Below, in pieces: positions 25,094-33,230 of a DNA stretch of 33,983 bases (the first letter of the stretch is position 1; each line of letters begins with the position of its first letter). The stretch covers positions 1-33,983 of the IMG/VR virus record IMGVR_UViG_3300029449_000176; one strand, 5' to 3'. The position numbers and the translations under genes are program-made. The notes below the pieces were generated by a model. It saw only the letters and a list, made by a program, of their open reading frames with translations, was not told the DNA's origin and made no database searches. Origin of the DNA: a virus.

Positions 25094-25114
25094 AGACCTT
25101 AGGGTCTATTTTTT
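25094..25114 (+). terminator. terminator-like hairpin before terL
   Basis: AGACC (25094-25098) pairs with GGTCT (25103-25107) across a 4-base loop, followed by an A and six T residues (25109-25114). The stem is short. It lies in the 156-base gap between the preceding gene and terL and resembles the other module-border hairpins. Confidence 0.5.
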
Positions 25115-25142
25115 ATGTCACTATGTAAGGAGGTGTCCGCAT

Positions 25143-26744
25143 ATCCGAAAATTAAAAAAGTATAAACCTACTGTCTATATGTCGAAAGATTCCCATTATA
25201 GCAAAGAGATGGCGGACTATGCAGTGGGTTTTATTGAATGCCTTTCTCACACCAAAGGAACATGGGCAGGAAAGCCCTTTGAACTGATAGATTGGCAAGA
25301 GAGAATAATCCGGGATCTATTTGGCACTTTAAGACCTGATGGCTATCGTCAATTTAATACTGCTTATGTGGAAATACCAAAGAAGATGGGAAAAAGTGAG
25401 CTTGCGGCGGCTGTTGCCCTGCTCTTAACCTGTGGAGATAACGAAGAACGTGCAGAAGTTTATGGCTGCGCTGCAGATCGTAATCAGGCATCTATTGTTT
25501 TTAACGTGGCAGCGGATATGGTACGAATGTGCCCAGCCTTATCCAAACGGGTGAAGATTTTAGATTCACAGAAAAGGCTCATCTATAAGCCGACAGGAAG
25601 TATCTATCAAGTATTATCAGCGGATGTTGGAAATAAACATGGTTTCAATACGCATGGTGTTGTATTTGATGAGTTACACACACAGCCAAACAGAAAGCTC
25701 TTTGATGTTATGACCAAAGGAAGTGGTGACGCCAGGATGCAGCCACTATATTTTTTAATCACCACTGCAGGTGATAACCAAAATAGTATCTGCTGGGAAG
25801 TCCATCAAAAGGCTCTGGATATTATGAACGGTAGAAAAACTGATCCTACCTTTTATCCCGTCATTTATGGTGCAGCTCTAGAAGATGACTGGTCTGATCC
25901 AAAGGTATGGAAGAAAGCAAATCCATCCCTCGGCATCACTGTCAGTATGGATAAAGTAAAAACGGCCTACGAGTCTGCAAGACAAAATCCTGCTGAGGAA
26001 AACAGCTTCAGACAGCTTCGACTCAATCAATGGGTGAAGCAGGCCATCCGATGGATGCCAATGGATAAATGGGATGCCTGCGCTTTCCCGGTTAATCCTG
26101 AAGAACTTAAAGGTCGCGTCTGCTATGGTGGACTGGACCTTTCTTCATCTACAGACATAACAGCCTTTGTACTGGTCTTCCCTCCACAGGATGAAGACGA
26201 CAAATATGTGGTTCTTCCATACTTCTGGATACCGGAAGACAGCATTGACCTTAGGGTTAGACGGGATCATGTGAATTATGATGTGTGGGAAAAACAAGGC
26301 TTCCTTCTTACTACCGAAGGTAACGTAGTTCACTACGGATTCATTGAGGCTTTCATTGAGGAACTTGGGATGAAATATAACATCCGCGAGATTGCCTTTG
26401 ACCGCTGGGGAGCAGTTCAGATGACTCAGAACCTAGAAAACTTAGGGTTCACAGTTGTCCCTTTTGGTCAGGGATTTAAAGACATGTCTCCGCCAACAAA
26501 AGAATTAATGAAGCTGACTTTGGAAGAAAAGATAGCCCACGGTGGTCATCCTGTTCTCCGCTGGATGATGGATAATATCTTCATTAGAACTGATCCTGCG
26601 GGGAACATCAAAGCAGACAAAGAAAAATCCACCGAGAAGATTGACGGTGCTGTAGCCACAATCATGGCTCTTGACCGAGCGATCCGCTGTGGTGGAGAAA
26701 CTGGTAATTCTGTTTATGACGATCGGGGTCTTTTAATCTTTTAA
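25143..26744 (+). CDS. terL: terminase large subunit TerL, start codon uncertain
   Basis: At least 521 aa from ATG 25179. That ATG lacks a ribosome binding site; AAGGAGGTG (25127-25135) lies 7 bases before ATC 25143, which extends the frame upstream by R-K-L-K-K-Y-K-P-T-V-Y. Counting from 25179, the ATPase has K-K-M-G-K-S (68-73) as Walker A, the Walker B-like V-V-F-D164-E165, and I-T-T-A as coupling motif. The RNase H-type nuclease holds G-G-L-D-L-S-S-S-T-D, D-R-W-G-A and a late D-G-A-V-A-T. It pumps DNA into the head and cuts it at cos with HNH and TerS. The 5' end looks altered (see findings). Confidence 0.9.
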   Translation: MRKLKKYKPTVYMSKDSHYSKEMADYAVGFIECLSHTKGTWAGKPFELIDWQERIIRDLFGTLRPDGYRQFNTAYVEIPKKMGKSELAAAVALLLTCGDNEERAEVYGCAADRNQASIVFNVAADMVRMCPALSKRVKILDSQKRLIYKPTGSIYQVLSADVGNKHGFNTHGVVFDELHTQPNRKLFDVMTKGSGDARMQPLYFLITTAGDNQNSICWEVHQKALDIMNGRKTDPTFYPVIYGAALEDDWSDPKVWKKANPSLGITVSMDKVKTAYESARQNPAEENSFRQLRLNQWVKQAIRWMPMDKWDACAFPVNPEELKGRVCYGGLDLSSSTDITAFVLVFPPQDEDDKYVVLPYFWIPEDSIDLRVRRDHVNYDVWEKQGFLLTTEGNVVHYGFIEAFIEELGMKYNIREIAFDRWGAVQMTQNLENLGFTVVPFGQGFKDMSPPTKELMKLTLEEKIAHGGHPVLRWMMDNIFIRTDPAGNIKADKEKSTEKIDGAVATIMALDRAIRCGGETGNSVYDDRGLLIF

Positions 26745-26760
26745 TTCCATTTCCCTATGG

Positions 26761-26775
26761 TATAATAAATATAAT
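26761..26775 (+). promoter_or_regulatory. possible -10 boxes for the nucleotidyltransferase gene
   Basis: Two TATAAT boxes lie at 26761-26766 and 26770-26775, shortly after the terL stop and 78 bases before the cargo gene. Neither has a good -35 at 17-18 bases, so a weak own promoter is possible but not shown. The whole gap 26745-26852 is AT-rich. Confidence 0.3.
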
Positions 26776-26852
26776 AGTCCAAAGTTAATTGCAGATAAGT
26801 GGATATATGCGTAACAATTTTTAATAAATTGTAATTTGAACGGGGTGATTGT

Positions 26853-27347
26853 ATGGTGAATAAAACTGACGCTATTGAAATAATAACATGGGCCGAAGAA
26901 AATGAAATTAGTATTTGGATAGATGGTGGTTGGGGTGTAGATGCCCTGTTGAAAGAAGAAACTAGAGCACACAATGATATTGATTTATTTGTGGAGGAAA
27001 GCAACGGCAAAAAATTTATTAGTATATTAAAGAAAAAAGGCTTTATTGAAATTGTTGAATCATATACAACAGAATCTCACACGGTTTGGAAGGATACTAA
27101 AGGTAGGATAATTGATCTTCATATATTCAAATTTAATGAACAGGGATACATTGTTTTTGAAGGAGAAGAATATCCACCAAATGTGTTTAGTGGTATTGGG
27201 GAAATAGGTAATAAAGAGGTAAAGTGCATTGACGCTGAAAATCAAGTGCTATTTCACTTGGGCTATGAACATAATGAAAATGATGTACATGATGTAAAAC
27301 TTTTATGTGAAAGATTTGGTATTCCTATTCCGAGAGAGTACAAGTAA
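26853..27347 (+). CDS. LnuA-like nucleotidyltransferase, possible antibiotic-modifying enzyme
   Basis: A 164-aa protein, ATG 26853 behind GGGGTGA. It carries the minimal nucleotidyltransferase motif W-I-D-G-G-W-G-V-D-A-L (G25 to D30) and the metal-binding D42-I-D44 in H-N-D-I-D-L, then I-D-L-H-I and a late L-F-H-L-G-Y-E. Length and motif layout match lincosamide nucleotidyltransferases of the LnuA/LnuC type and ANT(2'')-related proteins. Such enzymes add AMP to drugs, but many relatives have no known resistance activity. It sits alone between terL and portal, normally adjacent in HK97-type phages, and is clearly AT-richer, so it is a cargo (moron) gene. Substrate unknown. Confidence 0.78.
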   Translation: MVNKTDAIEIITWAEENEISIWIDGGWGVDALLKEETRAHNDIDLFVEESNGKKFISILKKKGFIEIVESYTTESHTVWKDTKGRIIDLHIFKFNEQGYIVFEGEEYPPNVFSGIGEIGNKEVKCIDAENQVLFHLGYEHNENDVHDVKLLCERFGIPIPREYK

Positions 27348-27448
27348 TTAACAACCGCTAAATTATATAAGCAGAAATTTTATTATGGCTATGTCATATC
27401 ATTTATATTATATGAGCTACTGTTAATGTGAATTCAAAAGTATATATT

Positions 27449-27474
27449 AAGCATCTCAATAGAGGTGCTTTTTT
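27449..27474 (+). terminator. terminator-like hairpin before the portal gene
   Basis: AAGCATCTC (27449-27457) and GAGGTGCTT (27462-27470) form a 9-bp stem with one G-U pair and an AATA loop, merging into six T residues (27469-27474). It would end the cargo transcript and also lies in the path of late transcription. Confidence 0.75.
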
Positions 27475-27502
27475 CATGCCCATTTTAAGGAGAGTGATGT
27501 CC

Positions 27503-28759
27503 ATGGGAATACTGCAAGGAATATTTAAGGCACGTGATAAGCCTAAAGACGCTCTTAGTGGAAGCCGCTATAGTTTCTTTTTTGGAAGTACTAGTGCTGG
27601 TAAACCAGTTAATGAGCAAACTGCTATGCAAATGACAGCGGTCTACAGCTGCGTAAGAATCTTATCGGAGACGTTGGCTGGTCTACCGCTTCATGTCTAT
27701 AAATACAATGATTCAGGCGGCAAAGAGAAAAACCTAAATCACCCGCTATACAAGCTGCTTCATGATGAACCAAACCCTGAGATGACTTCTTTTGCGTTTA
27801 GAGAAACGCTGATGAGTCATCTTTTATTATGGGGAAATGCCTATGCTCAGATTATTCGAAATGCACGAGGTGAAGTGATTTCCCTGTACCCATTAATGCC
27901 AAACAAAATGACGGTCGATCGCGATTCAAGTGGTCGGCTTTTCTATTTGTACCAGCGCGGTAGTGAAGATGCTCCTACTCTTGGTAGAGAGAACCAGGTG
28001 TATCTTTCACCATCAGACGTCCTTCATATCCCCGGACTTGGCTTTGATGGACTGGTGGGATATTCACCCATTGCCATGGCTAAAAATGCTGTGGGCCTTG
28101 CCATAGCTACTGAAGAGTACGGCGCTAAATTCTTTGCTAATGGGGCTTCACCGGGTGGCGTCTTAGAACATCCCGGTACTATCAAAGACCCTCAGAAGAT
28201 TAAAGAATCCTGGAACGCTGCCTATCAAGGAAGCGGTAATGCCCATCGGGTGGCTGTCCTTGAAGAAGGTATGAAGTATCAACCTATTGGTATATCTCCT
28301 GAGCAGGCACAGTTCCTTGAAACCAGAAAGTTTCAGATCAATGAGATCGCTCGTATTTTTAGAGTCCCACCACATATGCTTGCTGATTTAGAGAAGTCAT
28401 CCTTTAGCAACATCGAACAGCAATCACTGGAGTTTGTAAAATACACCCTCGACCCTTGGGTGGTCCGCTGGGAACAGTCCATGTGCAGAGCGCTTCTCAT
28501 GGAAAGTGAGAAACCTAATGTATTTATCAAGTTTAATGTGGATGGCCTACTGCGTGGTGATTATGTGAGCCGTATGAGCGGTTATGCAACTGCAAGGCAG
28601 AACGGTTGGATGAGCGCCAATGATATCAGAGAGCTTGAAAATCTGGATAGAATTCCAGAATCCCTAGGTGGCGACCTCTACCTCATCAACGGTGCCATGA
28701 CAAAATTACAGGACGCAGGCGCGTTCGCCAATATCAAAGAAACGGAGGAACCTAAATGA
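27503..28759 (+). CDS. portal protein, HK97 family
   Basis: A 418-aa protein. ATG 27503 is chosen because AAGGAGAG (27487-27494) lies 8 bases upstream; the ATG at 27497 is too close to it. Family marks: Q-T-A-M-Q-M-T-A-V-Y-S-C-V-R-I-L-S-E-T-L-A, H-P-L-Y-K-L-L-H-D-E-P-N-P, L-L-L-W-G-N-A-Y-A-Q-I, and R-I-F-R-V-P-P-H-M-L followed by S-N-I-E-Q-Q-S. The twelve-subunit portal ring is the DNA gate and the docking site for the terminase. Its stop overlaps the protease start (ATGA), the standard HK97 order portal-protease-capsid. Confidence 0.95.
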   Translation: MGILQGIFKARDKPKDALSGSRYSFFFGSTSAGKPVNEQTAMQMTAVYSCVRILSETLAGLPLHVYKYNDSGGKEKNLNHPLYKLLHDEPNPEMTSFAFRETLMSHLLLWGNAYAQIIRNARGEVISLYPLMPNKMTVDRDSSGRLFYLYQRGSEDAPTLGRENQVYLSPSDVLHIPGLGFDGLVGYSPIAMAKNAVGLAIATEEYGAKFFANGASPGGVLEHPGTIKDPQKIKESWNAAYQGSGNAHRVAVLEEGMKYQPIGISPEQAQFLETRKFQINEIARIFRVPPHMLADLEKSSFSNIEQQSLEFVKYTLDPWVVRWEQSMCRALLMESEKPNVFIKFNVDGLLRGDYVSRMSGYATARQNGWMSANDIRELENLDRIPESLGGDLYLINGAMTKLQDAGAFANIKETEEPK

Positions 28760-29454
28760 AGAAGTTTTGGAACTGGGCACGAGATGAAAACACTGGTGTC
28801 CGAACACTCTACCTAGACGGCGTTATTGCCGAAGACTCATGGTTTGACGATGATGTCACCCCTATGGCATTTAAGGCAGAGCTTACTGCCGGTGAGGGTG
28901 ACATTGTTATTTGGCTCAATTCTCCAGGAGGTGATTGTATTGCTGCTAGTCAGATTTACACCATGCTAATGGATTACAAAGGCACTGTTACCGTAAAGAT
29001 TGATGGCATTGCCGCTTCTGCTGCCTCAGTCATCGCCATGGCGGGGACAACGGTGCTCATGGCCCCAACTGCCCTTATGATGGTCCATAACCCCCTTACA
29101 GTGGCCATTGGGGACAGCGAGGAGATGAAAAAGGCCATTGCCATGCTTTCTGAAGTTAAAGAGAGCATCATCAATGCCTACGAAATCAAGACAGGTCAGT
29201 CAAGGACAAAGCTCTCGCACCTTATGGATGCAGAAACCTGGCTCAATGCAAAGAAGGCCATCGAGCTTGGCTTTGCTGATGGCATCTTGGAGGATGAAAA
29301 GAAAAGAAATCAGACCGAGGACTTTACCTATGCCTTTAGCCGCAGAGCTGTTACCAACTCCCTGCTGGATAAGGTAAAACCCAAACTACCAAAAGAGAAT
29401 ACTGGCACCCCAATTGAGTCGCTAGAAAAGCGGCTTTCTTTGATTCAACACTAA
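28756..29454 (+). CDS. ClpP-like prohead maturation protease
   Basis: A 232-aa serine protease of the ClpP/crotonase fold. Visible motifs are W-L-N-S-P-G-G-D, G-I-A-A-S with S88 as the likely nucleophile followed by A-A-S-V-I-A-M-A-G, and M-M-V-H111-N-P with the catalytic His. In phages this enzyme trims the capsid protein scaffold region during head maturation. It starts at ATG 28756 in overlap with the portal stop and is followed 19 bases later by the capsid gene, so stoichiometry is set by separate ribosome binding sites. Length is typical. No key residue is missing. Confidence 0.93.
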   Translation: MKKFWNWARDENTGVRTLYLDGVIAEDSWFDDDVTPMAFKAELTAGEGDIVIWLNSPGGDCIAASQIYTMLMDYKGTVTVKIDGIAASAASVIAMAGTTVLMAPTALMMVHNPLTVAIGDSEEMKKAIAMLSEVKESIINAYEIKTGQSRTKLSHLMDAETWLNAKKAIELGFADGILEDEKKRNQTEDFTYAFSRRAVTNSLLDKVKPKLPKENTGTPIESLEKRLSLIQH

Positions 29455-29473
29455 ATTTTAGGAGGAAAACACT

Positions 29474-30682
29474 ATGAATAAAATTCTTGAACTGCGTGAA
29501 AAAAGAGCAAAGTCCTGGGAAGCTGCTAAAGCATTCCTGGATACCAAAAGAGGTACAGATGGCATTGTATCTGCTGAAGACACTGCAACCTATGAAAAGA
29601 TGGAAGCAGATGTGGTTGCCCTCGGTAAAGAGATTGATCGTCTTGAAAAGCAAGAAGCACTAGACCGTGAGCTTTCAAAGCCACTTAACACACCACTTAC
29701 CGGGAAGCCAATTTTCCAAGGTATGGAATCCAAAGGCGGTAGAGCTTCTTCGGAATACCAGAAAGCCTTCTGGAATGCCATGAGAACCCGTTCTGGTGAA
29801 GGGCTTGATCCTGTTATTAAGAACGCACTTCAGATTGGCACTGACACTGAAGGTGGGTATCTTGTACCAGATGAGTTCGAGCGTACTCTTATTGAAGCTT
29901 TGGATGAAGAGAATATCTTCAGAAAGCTGGCCAACGTCATCTCCACTTCTTCTGGTGACCGTAAGATTCCAGTAGTGGCTTCAAAAGGAACCGCATCTTG
30001 GATTGATGAAGAAGGTGCCATTCCTGAAAGCGATGATAGCTTTGGACAGGTGTCTATCGGTGCTTACAAGCTAGGTACCATGATCAAGGTGTCTGAAGAG
30101 CTTCTTAATGACAGCGTCTTTAATCTTGAAAACTATATTGCTAGAGAGTTTGCAAGACGTATCGGCAACAAGGAAGAAGATGCTTTCTTCACAGGAGATG
30201 GCTCTGGTAAGCCTACAGGTATCCTTGCCGCTAGCGGTGGAGCACAAATCGGTGTAACCGCTGCTAGTGCTACAGCTATTTCCATCGATGAGATTTTGGA
30301 CCTCTTCTACTCTCTTAAATCGCCTTACAGAAATAAGTCCGTGTTTGTTATGAACGATGCCACCATTAAGGCCATTAGAAAGCTAAAAGATGGTCAGGGT
30401 CAGTATATCTGGCAGCCTTCACTTCAGGCAGGAACACCAGATACCATTCTGAACAGACCTGTTTACACTTCATCCTACGTTCCTACCATCGCCGCATCTG
30501 CAAAGTCCGTCATCTTCGGTGATTTTGGTTATTACTGGGTAGCGGATCGTCAAGGTAGAGTATTCAAGAGACTTAATGAGCTTTATGCAGCCACTGGTCA
30601 GGTAGGCTTTGTTGCTACTCAGCGTGTGGATGGAAAGCTGATTCTACCTGAAGCCATCAAAGTGCTTCAGCAGAAAGCGTAA
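29474..30682 (+). CDS. major capsid protein, HK97 family
   Basis: A 402-aa protein from ATG 29474 behind GGAGG. Residues about 1-75 form a charged coiled-coil delta region (Y-E-K-M-E-A-D-V-V-A-L-G-K-E-I, L-E-K-Q-E-A-L), the part normally cut off by the prohead protease. The rest is the HK97 fold: G-G-Y-L-V-P-D-E-F, I-P-V-V-A-S-K-G-T-A-S-W, E-E-L-L-N-D-S, F-F-T-G-D-G-S-G-K-P-T-G-I-L, and a C-terminal V-G-F-V-A-T-Q-R-V-D-G-K-L. Whether it forms HK97-style cross-links cannot be told. The gene is GC-richer than the cargo genes, as expected for phage core genes. Confidence 0.95.
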   Translation: MNKILELREKRAKSWEAAKAFLDTKRGTDGIVSAEDTATYEKMEADVVALGKEIDRLEKQEALDRELSKPLNTPLTGKPIFQGMESKGGRASSEYQKAFWNAMRTRSGEGLDPVIKNALQIGTDTEGGYLVPDEFERTLIEALDEENIFRKLANVISTSSGDRKIPVVASKGTASWIDEEGAIPESDDSFGQVSIGAYKLGTMIKVSEELLNDSVFNLENYIAREFARRIGNKEEDAFFTGDGSGKPTGILAASGGAQIGVTAASATAISIDEILDLFYSLKSPYRNKSVFVMNDATIKAIRKLKDGQGQYIWQPSLQAGTPDTILNRPVYTSSYVPTIAASAKSVIFGDFGYYWVADRQGRVFKRLNELYAATGQVGFVATQRVDGKLILPEAIKVLQQKA

Positions 30683-30694
30683 TGGAGGTGCCCT

Positions 30695-30907
30695 ATGAGT
30701 TATAACACAAAGAACTTTACCGAACAGGGCGGTGAAAAAACCGTCATTGGTGGAACTCTTGAAATCAAGGAAGGGGCGGTCGTTACTGGCCTCCCTATTC
30801 TTGATAATCAAGCAGCAAGCGCTGCTACCACAGTTGAAGATTTGGTGACAGATTTCAATGCCCTTCTCACCAAACTTAAGACTGCAGGGCTTATGATTTC
30901 AGACTAA
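30695..30907 (+). CDS. head fibre-type small protein
   Basis: A 70-aa protein, ATG 30695, with GGAGGTG 7 bases upstream. It reads Y-N-T-K-N-F-T-E-Q-G-G-E-K-T-V-I-G-G-T-L-E-I, then V-V-T-G-L-P, and ends with a helix D-L-V-T-D-F-N-A-L-L-T-K-L-K. This resembles the phage head fibre protein family, which decorates capsids of some Bacillus phages and is often coded straight after the capsid gene. Here it follows capsid by 12 bases. The role as decoration or fibre is inferred from family and position. Confidence 0.75.
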   Translation: MSYNTKNFTEQGGEKTVIGGTLEIKEGAVVTGLPILDNQAASAATTVEDLVTDFNALLTKLKTAGLMISD

Positions 30908-30925
30908 TGAAAGGATGGTGGTGGT

Positions 30926-31234
30926 ATGACACTGCTGGAAAAAGTAAAAGCAAATCTTATTCTTCATCACTCAGCTGATGATGACCTGCTTGAGATGTAC
31001 ATCACTGCCGCTACTAGGTACGCAGAAAGCTATCAGCATCATCCTGAGAACCACTATGTGGAAGCAGTTATGCCAGCCACCACACAGCAAGCCATCATCA
31101 TGCTGTCATCTCACTTCTATGAATCACGAGATGGCAGCACTGGTGGTTTTTACTCAGATAATGTTCAGGCTGGACAGCAAGTATGGAATACAGTCAATCT
31201 TCTACTGCGGCTTGATCGGGATTGGAAGGTGTAG
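30926..31234 (+). CDS. head-tail connector protein, gp6-like (DNA packaging)
   Basis: A 102-aa helical protein starting at ATG 30926 behind AAAGGATGG. Pattern: L-L-E-K-V-K-A-N-L-I-L-H-H-S-A-D-D-D-L-L, then A-A-T-R-Y-A-E-S-Y-Q, Q-A-I-I-M-L-S-S-H-F-Y and V-N-L-L-L-R-L-D-R. This is the usual sequence style of HK97 gp6/SPP1 gp15 adaptor proteins, which form a ring under the portal. It is followed by a head completion gene 2 bases after its stop. Gene order and length both support the call. Confidence 0.88.
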   Translation: MTLLEKVKANLILHHSADDDLLEMYITAATRYAESYQHHPENHYVEAVMPATTQQAIIMLSSHFYESRDGSTGGFYSDNVQAGQQVWNTVNLLLRLDRDWKV

Positions 31235-31236
31235 AT

Positions 31237-31569
31237 ATGAGCTTTGGCAAAATGAATACCTTTATCGATATTGTAGAAAGCGTCACCATTAAAGATGCTG
31301 AAGGATTTAAAACTGAAGTTGATAACATTGCAGCTTCTGTTAGGGCGTATCGTGAAGGTCGACATGGCAATGAGAAATGGGCAAATAGAGCTTCCTTTAC
31401 TGAAGCCACAGACCTTTTTCGCTTTCGCTGCATCCCTGGTATTACCATTACGGCATCTATGGTGATCATCCACAGTGATAAGAGATTTGAAATCACATCT
31501 GTTGAGGATGTGAAAGGACGCGGAATGTATCTTGAAGTTCTAGCTAAGGAGGTGGTTCCAAGTGGCTAA
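31237..31569 (+). CDS. head-tail adaptor / head closure protein
   Basis: A 110-aa protein; ATG 31237 is preferred with GGAAGGTG (31224-31231) upstream. It is beta-rich with F-I-D-I-V-E-S-V-T-I-K-D-A-E-G-F, I-A-A-S-V-R-A-Y-R-E-G-R-H-G-N-E-K-W, F-R-F-R-C-I-P and a C-terminal R-F-E-I-T-S-V-E-D-V. These features match the SPP1 gp16-like head closure family (head-tail joining protein). It would plug the connector after packaging and dock the tail. The end overlaps the next gene by 8 bases. Confidence 0.85.
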   Translation: MSFGKMNTFIDIVESVTIKDAEGFKTEVDNIAASVRAYREGRHGNEKWANRASFTEATDLFRFRCIPGITITASMVIIHSDKRFEITSVEDVKGRGMYLEVLAKEVVPSG

Positions 31570-31993
31570 CGCAACCATGAAAATGCCCGATGAGTTTTTA
31601 ATGAAGCTTACAAAGCTTGGTGATAAGACAGATGAGATAGTCTCAAGAGTATTAGAAGCTGGCGGTGAAGTAGTTCTGGATAAAGCCAAAGCCAACCTGA
31701 AAGGTGTTATCGGAAGTGGTACAAAGGAGAAAAGCCGTTCTACTGGTGAGCTGGTCTCATCCCTTGGGCTATCTCCAACTAAGCTAGACAGAAACGGAAA
31801 CTTTAACGTGAAGGTTGGCTTCAATGAGCCTCGTGACGATGGAGATTCGAATGCTAAGATTGCAAATATCATTGAATATGGTAAATCAGGTCAGCCTCCT
31901 AAGCCCTTCTTGAAGCCAGCAAAGTCCGCATCTCGGAAGGCATGCATTGAAACTATGAAATCAGAACTGGATAAGGAGATTGAAAAGCTATGA
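31562..31993 (+). CDS. HK97 gp10-like tail/neck component
   Basis: A 143-aa protein starting at GTG 31562, with AAGGAGGTGG about 6 bases upstream. It has an N-terminal helical stretch (L-T-K-L-G-D-K-T-D-E-I-V-S-R-V-L-E-A-G-G-E-V-V split by a turn), a beta part with V-K-V-G-F-N-E-P, and the typical I-I-E-Y-G-K-S-G-Q-P-P-K-P-F-L-K-P-A signature of HK97 gp10 proteins near the end. These proteins act at the head-tail junction during tail completion. The next start overlaps its stop by 4 bases. Confidence 0.9.
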   Translation: MANATMKMPDEFLMKLTKLGDKTDEIVSRVLEAGGEVVLDKAKANLKGVIGSGTKEKSRSTGELVSSLGLSPTKLDRNGNFNVKVGFNEPRDDGDSNAKIANIIEYGKSGQPPKPFLKPAKSASRKACIETMKSELDKEIEKL

Positions 31994-32334
31994 GCTTACT
32001 TGCGGATTTAAACCAAATACTAGATCCCCTAAACATTCCTGCGGAGACCGGAGTGTTTTCAGATACGCCGCCTGATGAATATCTGGTTATCACCCCCATG
32101 TCTGATAGGCTTGATCTCTTTGCAGATAATGAAGCAAATATGGTTCTTTCAGAAGCTAGGCTTTCTTTTTTCACGAAGAAGAACTATATGAAGCGCAAGA
32201 AAGAACTAACTAAAGCCCTTCAATCCGGAGGAATCACCATCACAGATAGGCAGTATGTTGGTTACGAACATGATACTAAATTTCATCATTACGCCATTGA
32301 CGTAATGAAAGAATATGAAACGGAGGAAGAATAA
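31990..32334 (+). CDS. tail terminator-like protein
   Basis: A 114-aa protein, ATG 31990 in overlap with the previous stop. It begins with L-L-A-D-L-N-Q-I-L-D-P-L-N-I-P-A-E-T-G-V-F and contains D-E-Y-L-V-I-T-P, L-D-L-F-A-D-N-E-A and a C-terminal H-H-Y-A-I-D-V-M. The style and the place between gp10-like and tail tube genes fit SPP1 gp17-type tail completion or terminator proteins. Sequence similarity in this family is low, so the call leans on gene order. Confidence 0.75.
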   Translation: MSLLADLNQILDPLNIPAETGVFSDTPPDEYLVITPMSDRLDLFADNEANMVLSEARLSFFTKKNYMKRKKELTKALQSGGITITDRQYVGYEHDTKFHHYAIDVMKEYETEEE

Positions 32335-33216
32335 ATGGCAACAATCGGATTGGATTCTCTATATTATGCCAAGATCACAGAAGATCAAAACGGCATTGAA
32401 ACCTATGGCACCCCTAAAGTACTGGCTAAAGCCATGACTGCGGAGCTGAGCATTGAGCTCATTGAAGCTATTCTCTACGCAGATGACGGTGCCAGCGAGG
32501 TAGTAAAAGAATTTAAGAGTGGTGCCCTGACACTGGGTATTGATGATATCGGATCATTGGTAGCGCAGGATTTGACAGGGTGTAAAATCGACAGTAATAA
32601 TGTGGTGGTTTCAAGAAGTGAAGATGGTGGTAGCCCTGTGGCAGTTGGGTTTCGTGCCAAGAAAGCCAATGGAAAGTATCGCTATTTTTGGCTTTACAGG
32701 GTTATTTTCTCTGTTCCTGCCACAAGTCTTGCCACCAAAGGCGATTCCATTACATTTAGCAGTCCCACCATAGAAGGAACCGTCTTTAGAAGAAACAAAC
32801 TGGACGGAGAAAGCAAACATCCTTGGAAAGCGGAAGTTACTGAAGGAGATAATGGTGTATCGGCATCAACAATTACAAGTTGGTTTGCTTCTGTGTATGA
32901 ACCAGACTTTACAGCCGTAACCCCAACCATTACAATCACAACTCAACCAGCAAGCTTAACTGAAGTAACCACAGGAAGCATTTCTGGAAGCCTTTCTGTT
33001 GTGGCAAATTCCAACACCTCAAACCCTGTAACCTATCAATGGTATGAAAATACCACTGATAGCACCACTGGCGGTACTACCATTAATGGAGAAACTTCTG
33101 CGAGCTTTGATATTCCAACGGACCTTCTGGCGGATACCTATTACTACTACTGCGTCTTAAGCTCTAGTGGTGCAGAAAACGTGACGACTACAGTGGCTAC
33201 TGTTGTTGTTTCTTAA
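32335..33216 (+). CDS. major tail (tube) protein with C-terminal Ig-like domain
   Basis: A 293-aa protein starting right after the previous stop, with GGAGG at 32323-32327. Residues 1-195 are the tube-forming part of the phi13/TP901-type major tail family (G-L-D-S-L-Y-Y-A-K-I, A-E-L-S-I-E-L-I-E-A-I-L-Y-A-D-D). A Thr-rich linker follows (about 195-215). Residues about 205-293 form an Ig-like beta domain: V-T-Y-Q-W-Y-E-N-T, A-S-F-D-I-P-T, T-Y-Y-Y-Y-C-V-L-S-S. Such domains decorate the outside of the tail tube and may bind carbohydrates or cell surfaces. The domain is fused without any frameshift here. Confidence 0.9.
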   Translation: MATIGLDSLYYAKITEDQNGIETYGTPKVLAKAMTAELSIELIEAILYADDGASEVVKEFKSGALTLGIDDIGSLVAQDLTGCKIDSNNVVVSRSEDGGSPVAVGFRAKKANGKYRYFWLYRVIFSVPATSLATKGDSITFSSPTIEGTVFRRNKLDGESKHPWKAEVTEGDNGVSASTITSWFASVYEPDFTAVTPTITITTQPASLTEVTTGSISGSLSVVANSNTSNPVTYQWYENTTDSTTGGTTINGETSASFDIPTDLLADTYYYYCVLSSSGAENVTTTVATVVVS

Positions 33217-33230
33217 CGGGAGGGTTGATC

